Part shown: positions 6,908 to 16,700 of the stretch, in pieces | How the letters are laid out: each line of letters begins with the position of its first letter | Position numbering within the stretch: position 1 is the first letter of the stretch | Assembly (NCBI GenBank): GCA_017474045.1 | Contig: JAFUHX010000064.1 | Span: 1 to 46,090, forward strand | Reading direction: 5' to 3' | DNA length: 46,090 bases | Source: Clostridia bacterium | GTDB taxonomy: Bacteria; Bacillota; Clostridia; Oscillospirales; Acutalibacteraceae | Program-made: the position numbers and the translations under genes | Notes under the pieces: generated by a model | What the model was told of the DNA's origin: nothing | Seen by the model: only the letters and a program-made list of their open reading frames with translations | Databases searched by the model: none

Positions 6908-9337
6908 ATGAGTAAACTTAAGAAAAAATTTGACCGCGTTGTTGCTAACATTATCAACAGCGTTGCTCAAACAAGCTTTGTCGGCGACAGCGACGAAAAA
7001 TCTACAGAAGAGATGTCTGCTCTTTGCAGAAAAATGGGTGCAGAAGGAATTGTTATGTTAAAAAACGAAAACAATGTTTTGCCCCTTTCAAAAGACAGAG
7101 TGATTTCAGTTTTCGGAAGAGTTCAAAGAGACTATTTTTATGTTGGATACGGTTCCGGAGGTGATATCAGACCACCCTATAAAGTTAATCTTATTGATGG
7201 CCTTCGTGCTAACGAAAAGATTTCTGTTAACGAAGAGCTTGCAGAAGTTTATGAAAATTGGTGCACAGAAAATCCGGTGAGCGACGGATTCTGGGGGCAT
7301 TGGCCAATGTGTTATGACGAAATGCCCGTAAAGGCAGATTTTGTTAAAGAACAGGCTCAGAAATCCGACACGGCTGTTATTGTTATCGGAAGAGCTGCCG
7401 GTGAAGACAGAGAAAACACACTTACTGAAGGCAGCTATTATCTCACCAAAGAAGAAGAAAACCTGCTAAGCTGTGTCTGCGATGCGTTTTCAAAAGTTGT
7501 TGTTCTTCTCGACTGCGGAAGCATTATGGATATGTCTTGGGTTCAGAAATACGGCGACTCAATTTCATCAATCCTCTATCTTTGGCAAAGCGGAATGGAA
7601 AGCGGAAACGCTGTTGCTGATGTTCTTTCAGGCAATGTTACACCAAGTGGAAAACTTTCAGACACAATAGCTGTTTCTTATGAAGATTATCCCTCTTCAA
7701 AGCTTTTCGGCAACAAAGATTATAATGAATACAGTGAAGATATCTATGTTGGCTACAGATATTTTGAAACCTTTGCAAGAAATAAAGTTCTCTATCCCTT
7801 CGGATTTGGAAAAAGCTATACAGAATTTGAAATCAAAATTGCTCAGACTCGCTTTATTGATGATAAATTTTATGCTTATATCAATGTTAAAAATATCGGC
7901 TCACAGTTTAGTGGAAAAGAAACTCTTCAGATTTATTTAAATGCTCCTCAGGGAAAGCTCGGCAAACCCCTTCGTTCTTTGGTAGCTTTTGAAAAATCAG
8001 ATCTTCTTGCACCCGGTGAAGAACAAAAGCTGAAGCTCTCTTTTGATTTAAAAGATTGCGCTTCTTATGACGACAGCGGAATTACCGGCAACAGATTTTG
8101 CTACGTTCTTGAAAAAGGAAACTATGAAATTTATCTCGGCACAGATGTTCGCTCAGCAAAGCTTATAAGAAGCATAAACGTTCCTGTTTTAAGAGTTGTT
8201 TCTAAGCATGAATCTATTGCGGCACCCGACAGAAAGCACCCCTTTGAAAGACTCAGACCTCAAGTTCTTGAAAACGGAACAATAAAGCCCGTAACAGAAG
8301 CAACACCGCTTAAAACCTATGACCTTAAAGCAAGAATACTTCAAAATCTTCCCAAGGATATTGCACCCACCGGCGACATGGGATATAAGCTCGCTGATGT
8401 TAAAAACGGAACAATCACACTTGAAGAATTTGTTGCACAGCTTTCGTTTGATGAGCTTGAAGCAATTACCCGAGGTGATTACACAATGAACAGCAACCTC
8501 GGTGCAGCAGGAAATGCAGGAGCTATGGCCGGAGTTGTTGAATCACTTCGAGAAAAAGGCGTTCCCGCTGTTATTACCACAGACGGACCTTCCGGAATCA
8601 GACTTTCCGGTAATGGCTCACTTCTCCCAAACGGCGTTGCCCTTGCCTGCTCTTTCAACAAAAAGCTTATTGTTGAACTCTATTCTGAACTTGCAAGAGA
8701 AATGAAGCGCAGAGGCTCTGATATTCTTCTTGCTCCCGGTATGAACATCCACAGAAATCCGCTTTGCGGAAGAAACTTTGAATATTTTTCTGAAGATCCT
8801 CTTCTTTCAGGATACGCCGCAAGCGGTGTTGTTGAGGGCGTTCAATCCCAAGGGCTTTCTGCATGTCCTAAGCATTTTGCCTGCAACAATCAGGAGGTTA
8901 ACAGAACTCATAATGACTCAAGACTTTCAGAAAGAGCACTCAGGGAAATCTATCTTAAAGGGTTTGAATATGTTGTTAAAACAGCCAAACCGCTTAACAT
9001 TATGACTTCATACAACAAAATTAACGGTGTTTGGGGACATTATAACTATGACCTTGTTGCAATGGCTCTGAGAAAGGAATGGGGCTACGAAGGCAATGTT
9101 ATGACTGACTGGTGGATGCGATCCAGTGTTTCACCCGAATTTCCCGGAGTAAAAACTCAGGGCTACCGTGTCAGAGCTCAGGTTGATGTTCTCATGCCCG
9201 GTGGAGAAAGAACAGGCAAAATCCGCAAACCTGACGGAACTCTCAAAGCTTCACATAAAGCTGATAACGGCGTTACTCTTGGTGAAATGCAGCTTTGCGC
9301 GATGCATGTTTTGAAAATGGCAATGATGAAGCTTTAA
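6908..9337 (+). CDS. Circularly permuted family 3 beta-glucosidase
   Basis: An 809-residue GH3 enzyme with its domains in reversed order. The part normally C-terminal comes first: GIVMLKNENNVLPL and the (alpha/beta)6 sandwich with VIVIGRAAGEDREN, up to about residue 270; then LYPFGFGKSYT and a fibronectin-III-like domain (about 310-440); and only then the catalytic (beta/alpha)8 barrel from about 480, with TDGPSGIR, KHFACNNQE (K655, H656), and the nucleophile Asp734 in VMTDWW. This order is established for Ruminococcus albus and Butyrivibrio fibrisolvens beta-glucosidases. No signal peptide is seen, so it should act on cellobiose or other oligoglucosides inside the cell. AAGGAGG precedes ATG 6908 by 7 nt. 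It follows the MATE gene and precedes a secreted glucanase, which suits stepwise beta-glucan breakdown. Confidence 0.93.
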   Translation: MSKLKKKFDRVVANIINSVAQTSFVGDSDEKSTEEMSALCRKMGAEGIVMLKNENNVLPLSKDRVISVFGRVQRDYFYVGYGSGGDIRPPYKVNLIDGLRANEKISVNEELAEVYENWCTENPVSDGFWGHWPMCYDEMPVKADFVKEQAQKSDTAVIVIGRAAGEDRENTLTEGSYYLTKEEENLLSCVCDAFSKVVVLLDCGSIMDMSWVQKYGDSISSILYLWQSGMESGNAVADVLSGNVTPSGKLSDTIAVSYEDYPSSKLFGNKDYNEYSEDIYVGYRYFETFARNKVLYPFGFGKSYTEFEIKIAQTRFIDDKFYAYINVKNIGSQFSGKETLQIYLNAPQGKLGKPLRSLVAFEKSDLLAPGEEQKLKLSFDLKDCASYDDSGITGNRFCYVLEKGNYEIYLGTDVRSAKLIRSINVPVLRVVSKHESIAAPDRKHPFERLRPQVLENGTIKPVTEATPLKTYDLKARILQNLPKDIAPTGDMGYKLADVKNGTITLEEFVAQLSFDELEAITRGDYTMNSNLGAAGNAGAMAGVVESLREKGVPAVITTDGPSGIRLSGNGSLLPNGVALACSFNKKLIVELYSELAREMKRRGSDILLAPGMNIHRNPLCGRNFEYFSEDPLLSGYAASGVVEGVQSQGLSACPKHFACNNQEVNRTHNDSRLSERALREIYLKGFEYVVKTAKPLNIMTSYNKINGVWGHYNYDLVAMALRKEWGYEGNVMTDWWMRSSVSPEFPGVKTQGYRVRAQVDVLMPGGERTGKIRKPDGTLKASHKADNGVTLGEMQLCAMHVLKMAMMKL

Positions 9338-9379
9338 AAAGCAACAAAAACTGTGACCAATTTTTGTTAAAGTGTTTTA

Positions 9380-9408
9380 TTGACCTTTTTTAAAAATAAT
9401 TATATAAT
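9380..9408 (+). promoter_or_regulatory. Sigma-A promoter of the GH5 gene
   Basis: TTGACC (9380-9385), 17-bp spacer, TATAAT (9403-9408). It gives the GH5 gene its own transcript separate from the GH3 operon; a weak A/T hairpin (9343-9368) between the genes may act as a terminator. Confidence 0.75.
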
Positions 9409-9440
9409 TGATTGGAAAAATTTTTATGGAGGATAAAAAA

Positions 9441-10718
9441 ATGAAAATTTCAACAAAAAGATTAATTTCTCTCCTTCTTTCTGTTCTTCTTGTTTTCTCA
9501 ACCTTCAGCTTTGCTCTCGCTGCAGAAACAGAAGCTACAGATGAAGTAACCGGCTTTACTCAAGACGATTTTCTTTCAGTTAAGGGAAGAAAAATGTTTA
9601 ATGCATTGGGTGAAGAAGTTGTTCTCAAAGGTGTCAATCTCGGCGGTTGGCTTGCTCGCGAAGACTGGCTTTGTCCTGACCATATTCCCAAAGGCGAACA
9701 ATATGACGGCGAATATATTTATGACACGCTTGAAGAGCGCTTTGGCAGAGAAAAAGCAAAAGAGCTTCTTGATCTCTATCACGAAAATTGGATTACCGAA
9801 TGGGATCTTGACAACATTAAGTCTCTCGGCTTTAACTGTGTCAGAGTTCCTTTCTGGTACAGAAACTTCTATTATGACGATAACGGAACAAAAATTCTTG
9901 ACGAAAACGGTGAATGGGATTTTTCAATTCTTGATTGGGTAATTGAAGAATGCAGAGAGCGTGAACTCTATGTTATTCTTGATATGCACGGTGCTGTTGG
10001 TTCTCAGAGCGATGCGCCGCACAGCGGACGCGCTTTCCAAGGTGCTCAGCTTATGGAGAAAAGCGAACGCGGCGAAAGATATCGCGAATTAACCGACGAG
10101 CTTTGGTCAGCTATTGCTTCAAGATATAACGGAGAACCCACCGTTGCAATGTATGACCTTCTTAACGAACCCATGTGTGACGTTCAATGCGGCGAGCTTA
10201 CAAGAAGAGTAAAAATTGAAGCAATATACACCCGACTTTATGATACAGTTCGCGCCGTTGACAGCGACCATATTATTACTATGGAATGTATCTGGACCGG
10301 CTTTGCCCTTCCCCAGAGCTTCCTTAAGGGTTGGACTAATGTTGTTTATCAGGTTCATTTCTATAACAACTCTGATTTCATTTTCAACTTCTTCCTTCTT
10401 CTCACAATTGCTATTCATCCCAATGTTCCGCTTATGGTTGGTGAGTTTTATCCCCACCAAAAAACAACTTGGGAAAACTGCTTCAAAACAATGAATAAGC
10501 TCAACTACAGCTGGATGCTTTGGACATATAAGGCAACAGGCCACGGAATGTGGAGTTCTGACTGGTGCCTTTACGGACACAAAGATGGCTTCTGGAGAGC
10601 AGATATTGCAAACGGAACATATGAAGAAATTGCTGAAGCCTGGGGCGAAAGAGTTCAGACTCAGAGCAACTTCCAAGATACCGGCCACTACAGCAAAAAC
10701 GTTCAAGCTCACCTTTGA
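9441..10718 (+). CDS. Secreted family 5 glycoside hydrolase (glucanase)
   Basis: A 425-residue protein. Residues 1-28 are a classical signal peptide (KR-rich start, LLLSVLLVFS core, cleavage after about ALA-A). The mature part is one GH5 (beta/alpha)8 barrel: LKGVNLGGWL near its start, GFNCVRVPFWY, LDMHGA, the acid/base Glu243 in LLNEPM and the nucleophile Glu335 in LMVGEF. The LKGVNLGGWLxxE opening is shared with exo-beta-1,3-glucanases as well as endoglucanases, so the linkage specificity is uncertain. There is no dockerin, carbohydrate-binding module or sortase motif, so it is probably released. GGAGG lies 8 nt ahead of ATG 9441; an upstream in-frame start at 9408 falls inside the promoter. 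The products could feed the GH3 glucosidase encoded upstream. Confidence 0.9.
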   Translation: MKISTKRLISLLLSVLLVFSTFSFALAAETEATDEVTGFTQDDFLSVKGRKMFNALGEEVVLKGVNLGGWLAREDWLCPDHIPKGEQYDGEYIYDTLEERFGREKAKELLDLYHENWITEWDLDNIKSLGFNCVRVPFWYRNFYYDDNGTKILDENGEWDFSILDWVIEECRERELYVILDMHGAVGSQSDAPHSGRAFQGAQLMEKSERGERYRELTDELWSAIASRYNGEPTVAMYDLLNEPMCDVQCGELTRRVKIEAIYTRLYDTVRAVDSDHIITMECIWTGFALPQSFLKGWTNVVYQVHFYNNSDFIFNFFLLLTIAIHPNVPLMVGEFYPHQKTTWENCFKTMNKLNYSWMLWTYKATGHGMWSSDWCLYGHKDGFWRADIANGTYEEIAEAWGERVQTQSNFQDTGHYSKNVQAHL

Positions 10719-11010
10719 TTTTTAAAACAAAAAATTCCCCACTTAGCCGAGTGTTCGCAAGGACACTCGGCAGTTTTATTCGCCTTGCGGCGAGTTATAT
10801 TGCTTCGCAGTGATATTATGCCGTGCATAGTTATATTGTCCTTCGGACAGTTTTATGCGAATAAAATAACACTGAAGCCGCAAGGCTTCAATATTACTTT
10901 TGATTTATCAAAAATATAACTGCAAATTTTAATTTGCAATAACACTTATACACACCGAAAAAAATTGTTTTCAGATTGGCTTGATTGCTTTCAAAGTATA
11001 TAACCCACTA

Positions 11011-11040
11011 TGACACTTTCAAGCCGAAAGTGTCACTTTT
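11011..11040 (+). terminator. Perfect 10-bp hairpin with T tract
   Basis: TGACACTTTC / GAAAGTGTCA with loop AAGCC, followed on the plus strand by CTTTTT. It is inside the hairpin-array element and could end transcripts coming from the GH5 gene. Confidence 0.5.
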
Positions 11041-11050
11041 TATATAAAAA

Positions 11051-11084
11051 ATTGGGAGCACTTCATCACAAAGTGTCTCCCAAT
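11051..11084 (-). terminator. Hairpin terminator for the AAA+ operon
   Basis: ATTGGGAG-CACTT / AAGTGTCTCCCAAT, a 13-bp stem with one bulged base. On the minus strand it is followed by TTTTTTATAT. It lies downstream of the YbjN-like gene and would end the long minus-strand operon. Confidence 0.6.
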
Positions 11085-11107
11085 AATTTTATCTGTCCTT
11101 AGCAACC

Positions 11108-11136
11108 TTCCCCACTTCAAAGTGGGGAATTTTTTT
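11108..11136 (+). terminator. Hairpin with seven-T tract at the element's right end
   Basis: TTCCCCACTT / AAGTGGGGAA stem followed by TTTTTTT on the plus strand. Its right arm is also the right inverted end of the 407-bp element, so a simple terminator and an element end cannot be separated by eye. Confidence 0.6.
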
Positions 11137-11147
11137 ACACGGAATTC

Positions 11148-11627
11148 TTAGTTATTTCCGCTATCAGCAAATTTATCAATGTCAATCATGCCCTTAGCAA
11201 GCATGAGGAATCGATCGTTATACTCATCAATGGTTGAAGCACCAACATAAAGCATATATTTGATTACTTCTTCGCTGATAATACTCTCGCGATAGCTTGA
11301 GGTGAGTCTGAATAAAACAGAACCGTCTGATAAATCAAAGTCAAACGAACCGTCTGCAAGGCCGTATGTTGCCATGCAGGTAGCTACAGCACCTTCAACA
11401 ATCTTATCCTTAGGAAACTTGACAGGCAGGAAAGAAAACAAAGAAACAATTTTCAGCTTAGTGTTAACTCTTAAAATAAGATCCATAGGCAGATCATCAC
11501 CCCTGGCGCCTGTTTTAACAACAAGCTTTTCTTCGTCTTTCTCATAGTTCCAATTGTCCATATCAAGCGCTGAACAAATGGTTTGATAAATGTTTAAATC
11601 TTCTCTTGAAAAACTAACTTCTGACAT
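11148..11627 (-). CDS. YbjN-like small protein
   Basis: A 159-residue acidic cytosolic protein. It begins with a helix (FSREDLNIYQTICSALD), then alternating strands (NYEKDEEKLVVKTG, LPMDLILRVNTKLKIVSLFSFLP) and ends with FRLTSSYRESIISEEVIKYMLYVGASTIDEYNDRFLMLAKG in pieces. This order, with the late Tyr and Asp positions, is that of the YbjN family, which has a type III secretion chaperone-like fold and is thought to bind partner proteins; no catalytic role is known. ATG 11627 lies 8 nt after GGAGG, so five extra codons upstream are excluded. It is last in the operon, 35 bp after the AAA+ gene, which suggests it serves as adaptor or chaperone for that machine. The family call is moderate, the function inferred. 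Confidence 0.65.
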   Translation of the reverse strand: MSEVSFSREDLNIYQTICSALDMDNWNYEKDEEKLVVKTGARGDDLPMDLILRVNTKLKIVSLFSFLPVKFPKDKIVEGAVATCMATYGLADGSFDFDLSDGSVLFRLTSSYRESIISEEVIKYMLYVGASTIDEYNDRFLMLAKGMIDIDKFADSGNN

Positions 11628-11662
11628 AAAAAATTCCTCCAAATGTTTTTATATATAAACCA

Positions 11663-13714
11663 TCAGATGAAACCTAATGACTTATTTCTTTTTTTGGCGA
11701 GCATACGATTAAACTCTGTTTCTGAAGACGCTGAAATAAAGTCTTCTTTAGTTAAAACCGATGCATCAGTTTTATTAAGCTGAGCTCTCAAAGCAGCCTT
11801 ACCCCATGTTCTTTCAAAAAGGTTTCTTACAAAACGCGCATTGCTGAAATCCTTGCTTGAAAGAACCTCATCCGACAGAGCGTTAAAATAATTGAAAACA
11901 GCGTTTTCAAATTCCTCATCATAAAGGAAGTTCTTTCGCGCCATTCTGAAGAATATTTCTGAAAGCTCCTCTCTTGTATAATTCGGGAATTCGATAATAT
12001 AAGGCATACGGCTTTCAAGACCGGGATTAGCCTTCATAAGATTACTCATTTCATCGCTGTAGCCAGCCATTATAACAACAAGATCTTTTCTGTGGTTTTC
12101 CATTTGCGCAATCAAGGTTTCAATAGCCTCAACTCCGTAGTCGCCACCTCTGAAAGAAGAATTTGCACCTTTAAACAAAGTATAAGCTTCATCAATAAAC
12201 AAAACTGAGCCATAGGCGTCACGACAGATCGCTGCTGTTTTCGGGGCTGTTGAACCAACATATTCACCACATAACTCTCTGGCAAAATGCTCATGGAAGT
12301 TTCCGTTTCTCAAAACGCCCTTTTCTTTAAGAATTTTGCCGATTATTCTGGCAACAGTTGTTTTGCCCGTTCCGGGATTTCCAACAAAACGCATATGAAT
12401 GCAGGGGCTTCCAAGGTTAGCATTATTTCTTGAGCCAAGTATCTGAGCTACAATTTCTTCAACACGATCTTTGATTTTATCCATACCAACATACTCATCA
12501 AGAGAACGAAGACCTTCATAGCTCTCTTCAATATCAGAAATAAGAGGCAAAATATCGGCTTTTTTTATAAGACAATCTTCAGTTTCTTTTTCAGCATCTG
12601 ACAGTTGCTTATAATAAATCATTTGTCTTGCGATTTTCTTAACAGTATTTATTCCATAGAAGCGTCCGTCATTTCGTTCGCGATTCATTATTAAAGAAAA
12701 GAGCGAAACCGTTTCTTCATCAAGAGCATAGCCACGCTCTTCGATAAATCTGACACAGCACTCAGTCAGCTCATCATTACCGAGGGGAACAAAAGAAACA
12801 TCCTTAACTGTCAAAACGTCACTTATTGCATCCTTTATCTGCAAGAGTGTTTCTTTTTCAACAAAGGGCACCCTGAAAATAAAGATGCTGTCTCCGCAGC
12901 AATCTTCAATAAGATTGAGAATAATTTTAAATAAATTATCGTTAAGCTTTGTGAGCCATTCACTTAAGTCAACACAAAAAACCTTCTGAGTTTTTCTGAA
13001 AAGCTTTGTTAAATCATAAAGAAAAGATTCATTAGATCTTTGTGTATCCGTAGGACATTGAAGCCTGATTTCTTGAACTGCGCTTTCAATAACCACACAA
13101 TCAAAAAGTCCAAGCTGGTTAAGGTGTTTAGCAAACAAATCAAGATAAGTTGAAAGTCCGCAACCATCATTGATTGAAAAAAGATAGCATTGTTTTGCAA
13201 AGATATCTTCTGTTTTGTGTTTTATCATCGCCGGCGCAATTTTTTCACATTCTGAAATCAACGCCTTAAACTCTTCTGCGCCAACAAGGCTACTGATTTT
13301 TTCGCCGACATTTTCTTCAGGTTCAGCTTCATCATCGGTTTCTGATGAACTGATTTGTTTACAGCATGATGGTTTTTCATCTGAAGCTTTTTTGTCGCTT
13401 ACCTTTTCTTCGTCAGTTTTTTTATCATCTTCAAAATTACGTTCAACCACCTCAAAATCAACAACATTCTTAAAAACTGTAACTTTCATCTTTTCTTTTA
13501 AGATTTGTTTTATCTGTTTTGCAAGTTGAGTTAAGTTTTTTGAGTCGCCTTTAACTGTAACAATGCACATAGAAAGTGATTGACCGACTATTTCATAATC
13601 TTCAACTTCCTCACGGATAAAGCTAACGAGCTGTGCAACGGGAAGAATTGAATTTTCTCTGTTTGATAAAAGCCATGTGGGGTTAAACCTTACAATAAGT
13701 ACCTTTTTTAACAT
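11663..13714 (-). CDS. AAA+ ATPase, SpoVK/CbbX-type, with a degenerate first module
   Basis: A 683-residue soluble protein. Residues 1-90 form a small alpha/beta domain; 95-137 is a highly charged, flexible linker. Residues about 140-375 look like a decayed AAA+ module: FSINDGCGLSTYL (179-191) sits where a P-loop would be but lacks GKT, and KVFCVDLSEWL (244-254) resembles a Walker B without the Glu. Residues about 400-670 are an intact SpoVK/CbbX-like AAA+: Walker A GNPGTGKT (445-452), Walker B VLFIDEA (504-510), Arg finger in GLESRMP (R569) and sensor 2 in NARFVRN. CbbX proteins remodel Rubisco; SpoVK acts in sporulation; neither role is implied. An AAGGAGA box precedes ATG 13714. It lies 27 bp after the protease-fusion gene, so the two products probably work together. 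Confidence 0.8.
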   Translation of the reverse strand: MLKKVLIVRFNPTWLLSNRENSILPVAQLVSFIREEVEDYEIVGQSLSMCIVTVKGDSKNLTQLAKQIKQILKEKMKVTVFKNVVDFEVVERNFEDDKKTDEEKVSDKKASDEKPSCCKQISSSETDDEAEPEENVGEKISSLVGAEEFKALISECEKIAPAMIKHKTEDIFAKQCYLFSINDGCGLSTYLDLFAKHLNQLGLFDCVVIESAVQEIRLQCPTDTQRSNESFLYDLTKLFRKTQKVFCVDLSEWLTKLNDNLFKIILNLIEDCCGDSIFIFRVPFVEKETLLQIKDAISDVLTVKDVSFVPLGNDELTECCVRFIEERGYALDEETVSLFSLIMNRERNDGRFYGINTVKKIARQMIYYKQLSDAEKETEDCLIKKADILPLISDIEESYEGLRSLDEYVGMDKIKDRVEEIVAQILGSRNNANLGSPCIHMRFVGNPGTGKTTVARIIGKILKEKGVLRNGNFHEHFARELCGEYVGSTAPKTAAICRDAYGSVLFIDEAYTLFKGANSSFRGGDYGVEAIETLIAQMENHRKDLVVIMAGYSDEMSNLMKANPGLESRMPYIIEFPNYTREELSEIFFRMARKNFLYDEEFENAVFNYFNALSDEVLSSKDFSNARFVRNLFERTWGKAALRAQLNKTDASVLTKEDFISASSETEFNRMLAKKRNKSLGFI

Positions 13715-13741
13715 TTTATCTCTCCTTTAATTTAAACGCTT

Positions 13742-16700
13742 TTAAGAATTAAAGATAGCCTTAATGTCATCAGCAGTCAGATGATTTTTTGAAACAAGCT
13801 GATTGACCATTTTTTCAAAAATGTCCATCTTTCCTTTTATAGTTTCAATTGTAGCTTTCAGACTCTGATTAAGAATTTCATTAACTCTTTCTCTGATTTT
13901 TAGCTGAATCTCACCTGAAGCAGCAGCCTTATTAATAACGCCCATTCCCATCTCATTATCCATTGAATAGTCGCAAATGAGCATTTCAGCCAAATCAGTT
14001 GCTCTTCTGAGGTCTGAAGACGGACCTGTTGTTAAGCCGTCTTCTTCACCGTAGCAGATAAGCTCAGCTGCTCTTCCGCCAAGAAGAATTGAAATTTCCG
14101 AAAGAAGCTCTTCTTTGGTGTAACTGCCGGAATTTTTTCCTCTTTCATCAAGCATATAGCCTCCGAAGTTTCCTCTTGAAACAACAGTAACATGAGTCGG
14201 AATATTTCCACGGCACCAGCTGACCAGTGCGTGTCCGGCTTCATGGCGTGCCGTTCTTAAAACAGCGTCACTATCCCAGACTTTCTTTTCTCCGTAATAA
14301 AACGCTTCATAGGCTTCAGACAAAACATCATAAGTCAGCTCGTTGAGCTTCGAACGATAAAGATTTCTCAAAGCAAATTCAAGAATTGTTTCAATATCAG
14401 CAAGACTCTTTCCTGTTGTTCTGACAGAAAAGCTTTCAATTTCGCTTTCAGACAAAGCGCTGAAAGGAATTTCTGAAAGCTTAAGCTTAAGGTAGCTGAT
14501 TCTTTCTTCTTTGTTAGGAAGGTCAACATAGATTCTTCTGTCAAACCTTCTGACAAGAGCAGGATCAAGACTTGTGGCACTTGATTGATCAATATCATAG
14601 TTTGTTGCGGCAAGAACAAAAACAGGTTTCCTTAAATCTGTTTTGAAACCATCCATTTCATTAAGAAGAGCATTCAGAATATCCATGCTTTTATTACCGC
14701 CGTCACTTCCGTCCCGAAGCTTTCCGATTACTTCAATTTCATCAATAAAAATTATGGAAGGAGCATATTTTCTTGCTGTTTTAAAAAGATTTCTGACTTC
14801 TTCGGGACCCTGACCAACAACAGACTTCAGAAATTCGTTTGCCTGAACAGCAATGAAGGTCGTGTCTGATTCTGTTGCCATTGCTTTGGCAAGCATTGTT
14901 TTACCCGTACCCGGAGGTCCATATAACAAAACGCCTTTAGGAGCTCTCAAACTTTTTGAAACAAAGCCTTTGGGATCCTTGAGATAATCAATAAAATAGC
15001 AAAGCTCTTCCTTTGCATCTTCTGCACCGATTACCTGTTCCATTTTAACATTTGGCTTCGATGTTAAATCAAGTAACTTATTTTTATCTTCGGTATCAGG
15101 AGCAACACACAAGCGAAGAGAATAAAATTCAACAACAGCCTCACTGCCATCATCGCTAATTCTCTGAGCTGTTTCATAAGTCAGAATTTTGTTGGCCTTG
15201 CCAAGTGAAATAATCGCAGATTGCTGATGAAGAATTTCACAAAGCTCAAGAAGTTTTTTTCTGTTATCGGCTGAATTATCAGAAAGAACAAAAATATCCT
15301 GAGCTCCCGACTGAATAAAGGAAACCTTCTCTTCTTCAGTAATCTTACATTCATTTTTTCCAATTATGTAAACCGGAAGATCTGATGCATAGGTCTGAAT
15401 ATAGGAAAACACCTCTGAAGCCTCTGAAACAATGTCAGACATATTAAGAACCTTATTGCAGCTGTTGCAACCGCAGGAATAATCACACAAAACAAAGTCA
15501 ATATCATCTGAAATGATTTTATTCTTTGCTTTTTCAGCATCAGATATACAAATGAACTCAACATTGTCTATACCCAAACCATTAAACAACCCGGAAACAG
15601 TTTCATCAGCAAAAACAAGAACCTTATAGTTACGCTTATTATAATAAAGGTCTGTAATTTCATTATTTTCAGGAACACTGACTTTAAAAGTAATTTTCTT
15701 TAATCTACCAATACCCTTATCATGAGAATTATTGCTTAACAATCTCAAAAGCTCAAAAAGTTCGTTGTTAAAGGTTGAAATAGCCTTGCTTTTTATGGTT
15801 CTTGCATCACAGCCTGCGCCTTCAGAAAGCAGAATTGTTGAAAAAACATTGTTATCAGTTTCAACAGTAACTTTCGTTTTGTTAGAAAACATTTTTGAAT
15901 ATCTGTTAAATTCCTTCTGAGCAATTTTTCTCAATGAATCAGCAGAAATTCTGTTGAACATTACAACATTGCCCGTTGCGAAACGAGAGCAGATTGCTGC
16001 AGGGAAATATGGTTCTGTTGAGTCAGGCTTTGTATCAGATTGAAGTGCTTTAAGAAGCTCTTTTCTTGAAACAGATGAAAGATTAACAGCGTCAGTTGAG
16101 TCATAGAAGTTTTTACCGGCATTGGTTGTAAAGAAAATGATTGCATTTTCAAAGGAAACCTCTTCATCAGTAAAGCTGTCTCTTAATCTTCCGACGTCAA
16201 GAATCTGCAAAAACAAATGAATTATGTTTAAATGAGCCTTTTCAATTTCGTCAAATAAAATTACGCAATTCGGATTTTCAGCAACATAAGATGTTACATT
16301 ACCGGCTTTGCCGTTTTTATAAACCTTATCAGAACCGATAAACTCAAGGCTGGCTTCTTTATCAGAATATTCACTCATATCAAAGCGGGCAAAAGGACGC
16401 TCAAGAAGATCAGCAGCGCATTGAGAGAGATAGGTTTTTCCCGTTCCCGGAGGGCCGGCAAAAAGAAAGGTTGCCATCGGCTTCTGAGTTTTGTTGTTAT
16501 AAATTTTATTCATTTCAGCCTGAAAATACCCTGAAATGAAGGTTGAAACAGCAACATCTTGTCCGTATATTTTCTTTAAAAGTTCACTTTGATAGCCTTT
16601 AACCTTTTTAACAAGAGCCTCAACCTGTTTAATTGAGCTTGAGTTGAATTCACTCATCATATCATAAGAAGCCGCTGAATCATTTTTTTCATGAGAATAG

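Larger units (their letters stand above)
10729..11135. repeat. Gene-free hairpin-array element with 16-bp inverted ends
   Basis: This 407-bp stretch encodes no credible protein. It starts with AAAAAATTCCCCACTT and ends with the exact reverse complement, AAGTGGGGAATTTTTT. Inside it is a row of small hairpins: 10746-10771 (9-bp stem), 10780-10793, 10799-10811, 10817-10829, 10837-10849, 10873-10890 (7 bp, GCAA loop), 10898-10913, 10921-10938, 11011-11035 (10 bp) and 11051-11084. The first ones are separated by similar A/T spacers of the type gttatatt or gttttat. The pattern suggests a MITE-like mobile repeat or a structured RNA. The right-hand hairpins also work as terminators for the genes on both sides. 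No target-site duplication was seen. Confidence 0.6.

Noticed and set aside
10119-10712. A 197-codon minus-strand frame opposite the GH5 gene
   Set aside because: It has no ribosome site or family features, whereas the plus strand encodes a complete secreted GH5 enzyme.
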